This document shows, in pieces, positions 1 through 12,970 of a DNA stretch of 64,000 nucleotides. The stretch is from Nymphaea colorata (lineage: Eukaryota > Streptophyta > Magnoliopsida > Nymphaeales > Nymphaeaceae). The notes beneath the pieces are model-generated. The model did no database searches, had not been told where the DNA came from, and saw only the letters and a list, made by a program, of their open reading frames with translations. Numbering within the stretch: the first letter of the stretch is position 1; each line of letters opens with the position of its first letter. The stretch covers positions 8,460,417-8,524,416 of the forward strand of contig NC_045149.1 in assembly GCF_008831285.2 (NCBI RefSeq), written 5' to 3'. Position numbers and translations under genes: made by a program.

Positions 1-1483
1 TGCCTAGGAACTTAGGGTTGATGACCCCCCACTCCAGATTCTTCCTAGAGAGTGCCCTCCTCCCCACCACCTTCCCTTCCCGCAGGTTGATCCTCACCAT
101 CTCCAAGCAGCAATGTAAGAGATCCATCCTCTCCAGAATGTGCTCCACCGGTACAATGTTTGCTGCCACCAGCACCACCTCCTCCCCTCCCTTCTCATCC
201 CACGCGTTCACTGAGTGCACGAAGTTGAATCCAGGCACCTCAATCCACTTCATCTCCGACTCGTCGGTGGCATAGCGTGGGATTATCCCCACGCGTGGGA
301 CTTTCCGGGCCTCGCATCCCATCGGCGGTCCCATTCCTGTGAACATTGCCAGTGGTTTCATGACTATCTGCATGTCGGGAAAGATGGCGTACCGCTCAGT
401 GATGGCCAAGTCGTGCACGAAGGAAGGTTGCTGGAAGGAGAAAATGGGGATGTCCGGTTGCTTTGTGCCATCGACCCCTATTCTGAAGTAGTTGAGAAAC
501 GGAGAGATGGGGCCGTACCGAAAGGCGAAGACCTCACCTGTGACAGGGTCCACCTTTGGGTGAGCGGTCATACCCATCCTGAGCTTCCCGCCGAAGTCCC
601 ACCGGCCAATCGTCTCAACATCGCCGTCCGGCGTGAGCTGCATGGCGTAAGGGAAATCCGACTCCCATAATGCCATGATCGTGTTGTTCATGAATGCAAG
701 GGCTGTGTTGGCGAGCCCCACGCCATGTACCAGGTTGATCTGGCCAGTAAGCACCCTCACCACGAACACGGCGAGCCTCATGAACCCGGCGACGCCGGCC
801 AATGCGAAGAAGTTGGGGTAGATAGGCAACCCTGCCTCCTCCTCCTTGGTGAACCTGTATGTGCGGATGAAGCGGCTGCAGAATGTAGCCTGCCCACCGG
901 AGATCTGTATGGCATGCAACATCCCATCCCCATCAAACAGATGGTAGGCGGCCTTGGGGATGAACTGCGGGTTGGGCCCATTGCGGATGTAAGCGCCGTC
1001 GAGGCAGCTTGGGAGCTGACCTTCAACGGTGCATTTGGTAGGGGGCATTTCGCCGATGGGGGCATAGTTGCCGGCCAAAACGTCCTTGGGGTTGACGGAT
1101 GACTGCAAGGGATGTGGCTCGACGAAGTTGCTTATCAAGTCGTCCAGAGCATTGCAGAGCATTACACGAAGACATGATGGTACTAGTTTGTAAAGTTGTC
1201 TAACAGTGCGAGCTGCGTTCTCCAACGGTGGAGGTGGTTCTTTTCTTTGTTTTCCATTGACTGGCTCTGTAGAATGAGGAGGGGGAGATGGAGTTGCTTC
1301 TATTAAGGCTGTGGTGTCTGTAGTATTTGTTGGGGAGTGAGTTGTGAGTTGAGTTTGGTAAGGTCTCCTTTCTAATCTGATGTTGGTAATGATGGGCAAG
1401 GTGATGGCGAAGGGTGTGGCTTTAGGGGGAGTAGAACTGAGGTTCAGTCGGGGAAATGGAGCATGGAAGGAAATGGCGTCCAT
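1..1483 (-). CDS. CCD4: Carotenoid cleavage dioxygenase 4, paralogue 1 (exon 1, truncated by window edge)
   Basis: Reading the minus strand from the ATG at 1483-1481 gives 494 codons without a stop before the left edge. CCD4 enzymes are plastid non-heme iron dioxygenases that cleave carotenoids to apocarotenoids and ionones. Three of the four Fe(II)-binding histidines of the family are present at residues 308, 357 and 423, in the contexts TAHPKVDP, FVHDLAI and FVHSVNAWDE; the fourth lies in exon 2, outside the window. The first ~110 residues are rich in Ser, Thr and Pro, as expected for a plastid transit region, and are 17 residues longer than in the copy at 50641-53241. From about residue 115 on, the two proteins are nearly identical. 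The start context ATCAACAATGG is shared by both copies. About 38 codons of exon 1 plus exon 2 should lie to the left. The copy looks potentially functional. Confidence 0.92.
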   Translation of the reverse strand, partial: MDAISFHAPFPRLNLSSTPPKATPFAITLPIITNIRLERRPYQTQLTTHSPTNTTDTTALIEATPSPPPHSTEPVNGKQRKEPPPPLENAARTVRQLYKLVPSCLRVMLCNALDDLISNFVEPHPLQSSVNPKDVLAGNYAPIGEMPPTKCTVEGQLPSCLDGAYIRNGPNPQFIPKAAYHLFDGDGMLHAIQISGGQATFCSRFIRTYRFTKEEEAGLPIYPNFFALAGVAGFMRLAVFVVRVLTGQINLVHGVGLANTALAFMNNTIMALWESDFPYAMQLTPDGDVETIGRWDFGGKLRMGMTAHPKVDPVTGEVFAFRYGPISPFLNYFRIGVDGTKQPDIPIFSFQQPSFVHDLAITERYAIFPDMQIVMKPLAMFTGMGPPMGCEARKVPRVGIIPRYATDESEMKWIEVPGFNFVHSVNAWDEKGGEEVVLVAANIVPVEHILERMDLLHCCLEMVRINLREGKVVGRRALSRKNLEWGVINPKFLG

Positions 1484-1600
1484 TGTTGATGGTGGTAGAA
1501 TTGCAGAGACAGGAAGGCAAAGCTTAGGGTGGCATGGAGGACAGTAGCGGGTTTTATCTTTAACAAAACTTTTTTTTTTTTCAAAATTCAAGATATTTTA
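1484..1600 (-). promoter_or_regulatory. Proximal upstream region of CCD4 paralogue 1
   Basis: On the minus strand a TATA-like GATAAAAC lies at 1558-1551, about 70 bases before the ATG. About 50 bases next to the ATG still resemble the leader of the complete CCD4 copy; beyond that I see no similarity. The TATA assignment is a guess from position and composition. Confidence 0.25.
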
Positions 1601-3128
<1,528 letters not shown>

Positions 3129-4811
3129 GTCATTGTTTGCATCCCAAAATTTTTATTGGTTTTGGAATGCTCCAGAGAAATGAGGTTTTGTTTTGAAATA
3201 GAAAAGAAATGGATTTGCCCGTCGGTACGAGGATCAACCGTTCCCGATGCATTTACCGAGGATAATCAACCCAAGGGCTATGTTTATCATTGATGCATTT
3301 CATTTTAACTTAAACATCTTTTTTATTCTAGATGCGGTGTAGAAAAATTTTGAAAGTTTGATGTTTCAAACATTTGAAAAGACTCTTGAGAGTTGCTTGA
3401 AAATGTGAAATATTTTGAGAAAAATAAAAATTGAAAAATATCATTTGGAAAACTTGAGGAATCATTTTAAAGTCATTTTAGTGTTGTTCTCTTAAGACTT
3501 TAAGTAAGTTTGAGATTTTGCTCTAATTCGATTACCGCCTAGTTAGAGCTCCATCTCATCTTGTTTAAGTTCTTTGGAGTGGTGCTTGTGACCATAAGTG
3601 ATATTGAGTGAAGGTGATGACATGGATGCATTCATCCTATATGATTGTAAGAATGTAAAACATTCCTACCACAACATTAATGTAAAGTTATTCCTACCAC
3701 AACATACATGTAAGATTTTTGTTTTTATAATTATTGTATATAAGAAGGGAAAGTCTTTTTTTGAAAGGGAATTGAAATTGTAGACCATCAAGCATGATTC
3801 CAATATTGGGTCATTACTTGGTTTGTGGTCTTAATAAAGTCGGTAAATAAAAAGATCATGAGAGGAAAATGTTAAAAAGAATACAAGAGATAAGACACTC
3901 TTATGAAAGGAAAGAGAGAGATATAGAGAAAGACATGCATATATGTGTACATACAGTCACATATACACATACATGAAAGCTTAAGAGAAAAAGATGTATT
4001 AATTTCAAGAGATGAGAGGTTTTAGAAGAAAAGAAAAATATACATACGTATATATGGGTATGTATAAGAAATTTGTAAGGAAAGATATTTGTCTTCGAAA
4101 GATGAATAAAATATTCGAAAGAGATGAAATAGAGCACATGTGCATATGCATTCATGCGCATATAAAAATTTGTAAAATGAAAAGTGAAAGCATAGATAGA
4201 GAAAGATGGAGGGATCATCACGTGTACATAGATGTATATAACATGTATATACATACGTACCTTCACAAGATTAGAAATCAAAAAATAACTTAAAATTACC
4301 AACTTAAAGTTTAATGTGGGCCGGAGGAAAGCTTGGACTTATGCAAAAGTCTAAGCAAAGTCCCTAAAGCCGTATTAGAAGGTTTCTTTTGGAAATGTTT
4401 TGGAAAATATGATTTATATATAAACATACAATGTTATTATTTAGTTTGTCACAAGGGATATACTTCTTCCATCGTTGGGTAAGGAAGAAAAATAAGCAAT
4501 ATAATGATGCACTCGTTAGGGTTCCTAATTGGGTGATTAAGAAAGAAACTAGCGTAAAATGACATGCAAATGCTTATTAACATGTACATTTTTTTGTGAG
4601 AGTTTTCTCCAGGTTGAACAAGTCTCAACCTCAAAAATTAATACGAAGATAAAGATAAAGAAACCTCAACCACACTCTTATTCCCCCACACATTCACATA
4701 TAAATGAAAAACCAAGCAACTAGATGGATAATATATAAACAATATTCAAGGAAGGAAAGAGAGAGAGAGATAGAGAGATGGAAAGAGAAAGGTTCAACTA
4801 GGAGGATGGCA

Positions 4812-5680
4812 AGATCTAACCATGAAATGATATACTATCTTATCACCTCATACTCCCAGTGCACTTGAACATAGCCTCTTGACTCTAAAATAGAGATTGA
4901 GAGCTATTTCCCTTGGCCATGAGGAGATGAAGATAAGAAAAAAAAAGAAAAAGAAAAACAATGCTATAATTAATAAAAGAGAAAACATGATTCAATCATG
5001 AAATGAAATATCATCTCATCTTTCCGTGCTCCCGATGCACTTGAGCATAGCCTCTTGTTTCTGAAAAAAAAGATTGAGTGTTTCTCCTTTGGCCATGGGG
5101 AGATGAAGATTAGAAGAAAATGAAGAAAGAAAAACAATGTTATATCCAATAAAAGATAAGACATGATTTAACCATGAAATAAAAGATCATCTCATCTTTC
5201 CATGCTCCCGGTGTACTTGAGCATAACCTCTTGTCTCTAAAAAAAAAGAATTTAGTGCTATCTCCTTTGGCCATGAGAAGATGAAGATGAGAAAAAAAAT
5301 AAGAAAGAAAAACAATGCTATATTCAATAAAATATAAAACATGATTCAATTACGGAATGAAAGATCATCTCATCTTTTAATGCTCTAGGTGCACTTGAGT
5401 TACCCTCTTGTCTCTAAAAAAAGAGATTGAGTGTTATCTCCTTTAACCATGAGGAGATTAAGTTGAGAAGAAAAAGAAGAACGAAAAACAATGCTATATT
5501 CAATAAAAGAGAAAACATGTTTCAATCATGAAATGAAAGATCATCTTATTTTTCCATGCTTACGTTGCATTTGAGCATAGCATCTTCTCTATAAAAAAAA
5601 GAGATTGAGTGCTAACTTCTTTGGCCATGGAGAGATGAAGATGAGAAGAAAATGAAGAAAGAAAGAGGTGAGATATTGAT
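4812..5680 (-). repeat. ~177-bp tandem array inside the solo LTR
   Basis: About five successive copies begin with variants of CATGATTCAATCATGAAATG at roughly 4812, 4987, 5162, 5340 and 5517. Each contains GTGCACTTGAGCATAGCCTC and GGCCATGGGGAGATGAAGA-like phrases. The related LTRs at 16206 and 27759 hold about three copies. The small minus-strand ORFs here are repeat translations. Confidence 0.85.
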
Positions 5681-6229
5681 TACATATCTCTAGTGAGAAC
5701 GATTTAAGAAGGATGAACGCCTTAGGTCCTAGACTTCCTTTAATTGAAGCTCCAAAATGGTGAGGTCCTGGCTTCCAAGAGAGTTGCGACTTGATAAAGC
5801 TTGCTTCCAAGTGTTGGAGAAGAAGAGGGGGAGTGAGAATGGAAGAGGAAGAGGGAAATGGAGCAAGAGGACTAAAATTTCTAAGTCTGGAAGTGGAAGA
5901 GGGAAATGGAAGAAGATGACTAAAATTTCTATGTCCTCAACTGAAGGTTTCCTTGAACTTCTCTAAGGACTAGCTCTCACCTAAGAGGGAGGGAAAAGAG
6001 TGGTATTTATAGAGGATTTTGGAGTCAAAACCCACAATTCAATTTTTTTGAAATTTTATAACATTTTCATCCGAATTTCAACTAATTTTGACTTATTTTC
6101 AATTTTTTGTAAAAGAAATAAACTTCAAATAAATGAGATTGGCCATTAGGCCTGTAAAAAGTACATTTTTTTATGTGAGCAGGGCTGTTGCCCAGCCCCC
6201 TTAGAGGGTATTTTTTGTCAAAAAGGAGG

Positions 6230-6415
6230 GGGGAAGGGGCAGGTAATTGTGCCCAAGCGCAACAGTGTCGAGCGCTGTCGCATGCGACCTCAGCACACTC
6301 GGTCGTGTGCACCATCGCGCGACCGCAACACGCGCGGACGCGTGCATTGCCGCACGACAGTGGCACGTGCGGTCGCGCGCGACTGCAGCACACAATCGCG
6401 TGTCGTAGGCGCGAG
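6230..6415. other. CpG-dense block in the LTR U3 region
   Basis: About 190 bases very rich in CG dinucleotides, with repeated GCGAC, GCGCG and GCACG words, inside otherwise AT-rich DNA. Equivalent blocks lie at about 18540-18710 and 30120-30290 in the related LTRs. In minus orientation the block lies upstream of the TATA box, so it belongs to U3. The ORFs across it look like composition artefacts. Confidence 0.6.
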
Positions 6416-7189
6416 GTTGTAATTTTTTTTTAAAGTCTAAATTGAACGTGTTATATATAATATGTATTTTTTATTTAAAATAAAAGGAAAGTTTTGTTAA
6501 AAATGGGCGCTTGACTCCACTTTAAGCGATTTCGAACTTGTTTTAAATTCAATTTTAGGTTTTAATTTTTAAACGCTTGATTTGGATCTAATTTGGATCC
6601 ACGAATTAGATTTTGGGATTGGAAAAATTTGGGGTAATTAAAGTCATGTGCCTACTCCCTCAATAAAACATGATTACAACTTTTGAAAGAGGTGCGGACC
6701 CTTTCCTGAACATGTAGTGTTCATTAAATGAGTGGATTAATCTTGCTTTTATTTATTTATTTAATTTTTTTTTGTGGGGAATAGGTCACTTTTGGAGCCT
6801 TGCCGTTGTGGATGAATACACTGGGCTGATTCCCCTGCTAGTTAGGAATGTCTTTGTTACAGAGAGAAAAGTCCTTGTTACTAAATATTAAGAACTGTTA
6901 CAGAAGTCCATGTGTACTAAGGGCAAGGCCTTCAATACAAACGTTTTGCCTTACTCAAAGTTGCTTTATAGCTCGGTTGATCCTTAGTTCATACAAAAAT
7001 TTCATGAGTTCCTTTTTGCTGCTTTTCCAGTGACCATGTTCTATGTTTTTAGAAAACCGTCGCTAGAAACTACCAAACCCATCGCTACAACTTTGTAGAG
7101 ACCAATCAAATCTGTGCCTACAAACAGCATTTGTCATGCCTACTAGCACTGTTGGTAAAAGCTTATAGGCATGGTTTTCTTTAGTTTAT

Positions 7190-7211
7190 ACATATACATA
7201 CACACACACAC

Positions 7212-7285
<74 letters not shown>

Positions 7286-7306
7286 GTATAGAGAGAGAGA
7301 GAGAGA
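7190..7306. repeat. Compound microsatellite (CA)n(CATA)n(TA)n(GA)n
   Basis: Runs of CA, CATA, TA and GA follow one another directly. The ORF reading through them encodes low-complexity Tyr/Ile/His. Confidence 0.95.
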
Positions 7307-8298
7307 GCAAGAGACCTCCTTTAACAAAAACAAAAGTTCTATTATCAAGAAAATATTTACATAATAAAATATAAAGTTAACATTGATAATTTTAATTTGT
7401 CATCAATGATTATTTCAACTCTTCTGTTGCCTCAATTCCACTGCCAACAGCCTGATATCTCATCACAAACTTCATATATTGTTTCAATGTGAACCATGAG
7501 AAAATAAAAAGACTATTATATCACTGAGTGAATTTCAGTACCTACTAGAAATAGCCCCAATAACCTTGCAGACTATGGCCCTGAAAGCAAGATGCCCAAC
7601 CTCAAATGAACTGCAAATTTTATCAAGAAAGAAAGGACTGATCATAAAGAGCATTTCCATTAGTAGAAACATGTTGAATAAGAAATTGTACAATTACTAC
7701 AGTTACAGGGATATCAGTTCTATCCACATTTTCAGTCGGTGCTTCGCGTTTCAGCAAAAATGGAACCATCGATATTAACAGAAGATGCTTTATTAACACA
7801 AGAAAAATAGAAGAAAGTTGAACAGTAAGAATATGAAGAAGAATACGAAGATAATAGAGGGGAGAAGAAGAAGAAGAAAGAAGCCAAAATAAAAACTTCT
7901 ACTAAGTGCATCTTTAGATTTGATGCCTCAGGAGGTTTTTTTTTTTTTGGAATTAGGTGGTATATCACTATCAATAAACTTTCTTTGGATGAGAATAGGA
8001 CTAAAATTTACAAAGAAGGAAACCATCTTCTTGAAATTGAATTCCTCAATCCAAAAATCTCATTACATTATGTTCGGATAAAGAGGAAAAAAAAAACTAT
8101 CTGTTTCATAAACCCAATGTATCTTTCAATCCCTCTTTCTTAATAGGGGATTGAGGTCATTAAAATGCAATTAATTGTATCAATTATCCTTCCATGTTTT
8201 CTAGTTTAGTACTTATTTTTATTTTTATTAATTCATGTAAATATTAATTCTAAACTGCTAAAAATTTTGTAATAAATTTTTATGTTGAAAGTTACATT

Positions 8299-8556
8299 CT
8301 ATGCTATCAATTTCGTTCTCAATCCATCTAACAAAACAGAACCCAGCTTGGGGGCCAAGGGAAGGGCATCATAAGAAACTATCATTTCCAATACTGTCAC
8401 ATCAAATGGCATCAAAAGCAAAGCAATAATGTCTTCGCAGGAATCAAGTAGACACAGGCTGCAGGGCCCAGGGCGGGCTACGGTGCACCTGTTGATGCTC
8501 AGGTCTCGCAGTACTCTCACCTCCTCTTGATGAACATTGTATTTCTGTACTTCCAA
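8299..8556 (-). other. Unassigned 85-codon open frame, possible exon relic
   Basis: The frame has ordinary amino-acid composition (Leu, Val, Asp, Cys), unlike the repeat-derived ORFs nearby. Its middle reads CEDIIALLLMPFDV. A good 5' splice donor, GAG|GTGAG, lies near its start on the minus strand. I do not recognise the family and see no convincing neighbouring exon. It could be a decayed exon or chance. Confidence 0.15.
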
Positions 8557-10867
8557 TTAATTTGACAATAAAGTTTTTAAAATTTAATTGTATATCCAAA
8601 TCTGAAACTTATTGGAATGAAACTTATGTCCAATTTCATGAAATGATCTAGATCATGTTTAATGGTTTTCAATTTCCGGCTCATCAAAGCTGATCGAGGC
8701 ATTTGGATTTTTGCATCATTTTCAGGAGAGTTGGATTCATCAGAACCAAGATGAAGTGCTGAAAGGAAAAACAAAAGAAATTTTACAATTTTCACTATAT
8801 ATGTGATTTTTACCTCCAACAAATTATACATATGAAAGACAATAAATATTTTGTTAATGTACAATTATAAATTTTAAACTCAAGGCCTTTTCGACACCCT
8901 TTTGCTTGCAGTAAGATGCTTGAGGACGACCTTCGACACGATTCCTTGGGCCCACCACCATCGAGGAAGGATGTGCTCACGATGGTGATTGTCACAAATT
9001 AGGGCCTCTCTCACACTGTTTTGAATAATAAAAGTTATTCGCCAAAAGTGGGGTACCCCACTCAAGAACCTGTTTTTAAAACCCATTAAACAAATTGGTT
9101 TCATAAATCTGAGATAAATCAAGAGTGTAATCCAAAGCATGGCCATAAATATCGTTTTTGCATTTAAAATGGTGAAGTTTTTCTGGGGTATAAAATGGTG
9201 AACTTGAAAAACACCATGAACTTTTTAAAATTTTAAAAATCTTAATAAATTGTGAATAATAAATGAGAAACGAATAAGACAATATGAAAAAAGATAGATA
9301 ATTAGATAAGCCACAAATAAAAATTAAAAAATATAAACAAGCAGTACGACATTAAAAGGCTATGGAAGAATGCCTAAAATGAAAGTAAAAAAAAAAGATG
9401 TCTTTTTACCTTTATTTTTGCTGACTTGTTTTCTTGTGCCTTAAAGTGTTTCTTTGGAAAAAAAAAGCTGCATTTTTGTGACTATGATACAAAGGATGCA
9501 TCTGAACCAAGAAAATGGAAAAGCAGAAAGGAGTCCCTTATAAAGACAAAATGGGAAATTAAAAAATATCTTTGGAAACAACAAAAATACATTTAAAGAG
9601 AAAAAAAACCTTCAATGAATATAGTCCCAGTACATGCACCATCTTTCTCGGCAGTACAACCACTCAAACTTTCATCCACACACACATATTGTGTGTGTAT
9701 ATATATATATATATACAATATGTGGTCATTGAATAATTTAACATATCTCCATCTCTAACTCATCTCTAGTCTAAGTAATGTTAAATATTTCTTTCATATG
9801 TCCCTAATATTTACATTGAATATAGTAACACACGCTTTCAATTGAGGAAAAAGCATATATGGCATTATGATAATGGGATCCTTATATATAACTTGTGGAT
9901 AAGTTAATACATCACATCTCTAGTTTATCTTTATCTTGAGTATTGTCAAAAGACTTCTTTCTTGTGTCTGTCTCTGACTTATTGTTTGAATGGAGGGAAA
10001 TAGAGGGAAATGAGTAGATGGAAATGAAAGAAAAAGAAAGGAAAATGAGAGGGAAAGGGAAAGAAAAAGAAAAGAAAGAAAAGGGATACTTATAAGAGCT
10101 TGTTTGGATAGAATGTTTGTTTAGACTATATAAAAGAAAGAAAAGGAGAGAGTTAGAGTTTGTTTACAATAATACCTTTAACACTATAGAACAAATTGTG
10201 CATCTATCTCTCATGCATTCTAAAACAATATGTGAAAATAGTACAATTAAAATTAAAAGCCCAAATTGCAAAGAACACAAAGCAAATAAACGTCCTATGA
10301 CCGACAGGTTTTATTAATACTAGCACATAGGCAGAAATAATGTCCAAGACATCGTGCATCAGGCTTGTTGAGCTATTGACTTTCTTGGATTTAAAAATAC
10401 TTGATAAGGTGAATGGAGCTTAACCATTCCTCTAATTCCGAAGCTGACAACAGTTATTTTAAGTTAATGATGAAGAAAATGTACATAGCTCTTCAAAGGT
10501 TCTTGGATAAACTGCTAAAAGTCCTAATGCTCGTCTTTAAGATGTCAGAGATCCTCGGTAAAATGTGACCAACGTGACCTAGGAAGGACATATTTGAGAT
10601 ATTTAAAATTGTAGTTTTATGATTAACATTATTCAAATAATCTATGGGCACAAAGGTCAATTCGTTTTTTCGGCTCGTTTTCTTGGTTCGGACCCAAAAT
10701 GGGAGGGTTTTTCAAAATAAAATAAGATTAGGATGGCCATGTGGCGTGGGCCCACATGCTCCTACCTGTTCGTCAGCACTGACGTTGCACTTGTTGAGTG
10801 GGCACTTATGATACATCAACCAGAAATTGATTACGCCAGCATACTACCAAACCAACATAGCTAGGCA

Positions 10868-11249
10868 TAGGGATGTCAACGGATCGGATTCGGATCGGAT
10901 ACATCTTCAACCATATCCGTTTTTTCGGATATTCATATATTCAGATTCAGATTTAGATTCGAATTCGGATAAAGCAAAGTCATATCCGAATCCGAAATCC
11001 GATTTTACAATCCGAATCCGATTTTTATATTTATATCCGAATCCGAATCCGAATTTTGAACCGGATTTTGCCATTTTTCAAGTATTAGATAGATGATATT
11101 TGTCTAAAACTGAATCCGATCCGAATCCATATCCGATATTCATGTATATCCGAATCCGAATCCGAATCAATTTTTATCCATGTCCGTTTTTTCGGATCGG
11201 ATCGGATCGGTCGGATATCCGATTCAAATCGGATATATTGACATCCCTA
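10868..11249. mobile_element. hAT-type MITE with 8-bp target duplication
   Basis: The 382-bp element begins TAGGGATGTCAA and ends TTGACATCCCTA, a perfect 12-bp terminal inverted repeat. It is flanked by a perfect 8-bp duplication, GCTAGGCA, at 10860-10867 and 11250-11257. The TAGGG terminus and 8-bp duplication fit the hAT superfamily. The interior is built of repeated GGATTCGGAT/ATCCGAATCC words on both arms, so the whole element is close to a long imperfect palindrome. It has no coding capacity; the 89-codon plus-strand ORF across it is a by-product of the repeats. A degenerate relative lies at 38143-38489. Confidence 0.9.
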
Positions 11250-11524
11250 GCTAGGCATTAAATCAAGTGAAAGCCTACTGTTAACCATAACAACCAAGTG
11301 ATCCACACGTAACATCGTAATGTTACTGTTAAAACCAATAGCATCCATCAACATACCAGACAATTCCAACTCTGAAACCCAAGTTCCACGATGACCACCA
11401 CCAGAAATCAAAGAATAAAGCATATAAACTGAAAATTATCTACAAATATATACATATATTTATAGATAAATATATACATAAAATAAATAAATTGTCGCTG
11501 CTTGATTGGAAACAGTTCGAACAT

Positions 11525-11790
11525 TTGAAACGTTAATAACCCCACCCCTTTGCATGCATTTCATGTGTCATTTAATAATGACAAACAATGCCCATGATTA
11601 ATACAAAAATAAACCTTTTGTAGGGATCAAAAATGTTATTTCATATATATTTGTTATCTTATGCACATGCATATGCAATGTCAGAGCATAATAGTAATTG
11701 TACATACTAATAGTAGGGTCCACATGCTCATTTACATAAAAGAATTGGGTGTTGTAGCTAACAATCTTAATATGTTGCAATGTTATGAAG
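11525..11790. repeat. Dispersed repeat shared with 49750-50290
   Basis: The left part (CATGTGTCATTTAATAATGACAAA) and right part (ATGCACATGCATATGCAAT) recur in the same order near 49770 and 50205, where they are separated by a TTATCTCATACAT minisatellite. Superfamily unknown. Confidence 0.5.
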
Positions 11791-12439
11791 AATAATTTAA
11801 TTAAAAATAGTTTAGTATAATGATCTAAGTGCCTCGATTTACTAAATAGTCATGCCTCTTTTAATTGGAAGTCAATGTGGTCGTTTTTATCAAAATATCT
11901 CTCTCTATGTGTCTCTCCCATAACTTCGTTATAAAATAAAGGAACTTCACGTACTTGTGCTGGAAGCTGTGTGCATTGAATGAGTTTGATGCATTCCCAA
12001 CTGCAATCAATGGCAACCCCTCGTACAATCTCTGCCACACGTTGCCCATCATATCAAATTATCTCCTCTTATCTTCTTCTCTGGGAGATAGAGAAAAGGA
12101 AAAACCTTATTATTTGTTCACATAAATATTAGTTTTAATTTGGATGACAGGAACTGGCCGGATGGGTTTGGTCCAAAGCATGTTTCAAGCCTTTCTTCTC
12201 AGATCCAAGGATACCACAGATCTACAGGGATCTGAAAACGTAGATCCATAGTTTCTACGACGCAATGTGGATCTCAAATTTATTCAAAGTTTTGAAATCA
12301 GCTGTTTGATTCAGGTGCAGTGGGTTTTACATGTAGCGGATTTGAAATCAGAGGCTATCAAATATAACATATACAAAAGACTATATTTAGAGCATGTTGG
12401 GCTCCAATCTCCGTAGTATCTCTTCCAAGGGGGAGGTGT

Positions 12440-12640
12440 TATTTGAGGTATTTAAGAAATTTTATAAAAAATAGACTTTTAACTTTTTCATAACCAATTT
12501 TTTTAATTCGTGTAAAAAAGCTACCCTTTCTACTTACGAGTATTTTGGTTAATACATTTTCATGCACAATTTTTTGTGCACAGAGATGTGCACATAATCA
12601 GCTTCTTATTTGAGACATTTCGTCAGGGTTGGGTGCCAAA
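12440..12640. repeat. Dispersed AT-rich repeat ending in a TGTGCAC palindrome
   Basis: The sequence GCACAATTTTTTGTGCACAG followed by ATGTGCACATAATC has diverged relatives near 2290-2450 and 39740-39900, each preceded by TATTTTGGT-like sequence. No termini or coding region seen. Confidence 0.35.
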
Positions 12641-12900
12641 ATTATATAATTACCCCTTAGAAAATGATAAAAAAGAAACTATTGAAAGCCTCTGGGTCCC
12701 CTCGGCCTATGTCATACTTGAAAATGTGAACTCTTCCATGAAATTCAGTAGGTCTGTTGTGAAATACCTAAGAAATGTTTCACATACTTTTTATTGATCA
12801 CTGAGATTAGCAATGGGCACCCGGCCAGGGACCCATCGGGCTTAGCTAAGTGAAATAGGCTTGGTTTTGACCAGGTCAGGCATGGTGTAAAAAGAGAAAA

Positions 12901-12902
12901 AA

Positions 12903-12940
<38 letters not shown>

Positions 12941-12970
12941 TTATCTATATATATATATATATATATATAT
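12901..12970. repeat. Microsatellite (ATT)n then (TA)n
   Basis: An uninterrupted ATT trinucleotide run is followed by a TA run. Confidence 0.95.

Larger units (their letters stand above)
3134..6642 (-). mobile_element. Solo LTR of a Tat/Ogre-type Ty3/gypsy retrotransposon
   Basis: The segment starts with TG (TGTTTGCATCCC) and is flanked by a perfect 5-bp target duplication, GTCAT at 3129-3133 and 6643-6647. Its terminal bases AA replace the CA that ends the related LTR at 27759-30641. It matches both LTRs of the element at 16206-30641 over most of its length, including the GGTACGAGG-containing block near 3220, the AT-rich R/U5 region and the GC-rich U3 block. No internal retrotransposon sequence follows, so it is a solo LTR left by LTR-LTR recombination. 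Minus orientation is inferred from a TATA box (TATAAATA, about 6011-6004) and from the orientation of the related element. At 3509 bp it is longer than the 2.8-2.9 kb relatives because its tandem array is expanded. Confidence 0.88.
6648..10859. other. Intergenic, no confirmed gene
   Basis: AT-rich sequence with microsatellites at about 7190-7306 and 9676-9716, the latter able to fold because CACATATTG and CAATATGTGG flank the TA run. Near 7060-7115, phrases such as ACCGTCGCTAG and CCATCGCTAC resemble subterminal repeats of CACTA transposons, but no termini are visible. The only stretch with any coding look is 8299-8556. Confidence 0.4.

Noticed and set aside
215-1102. Plus-strand ORFs of 151 and 125 codons
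   Set aside because: They are antisense shadows of the CCD4 exon; the same shadow frames recur over the intact gene at 52024-52956.
6082-6433. Three overlapping ORFs rich in Arg, Ala and Cys
   Set aside because: They follow from the CpG-dense composition of the LTR U3 block and have no domain.
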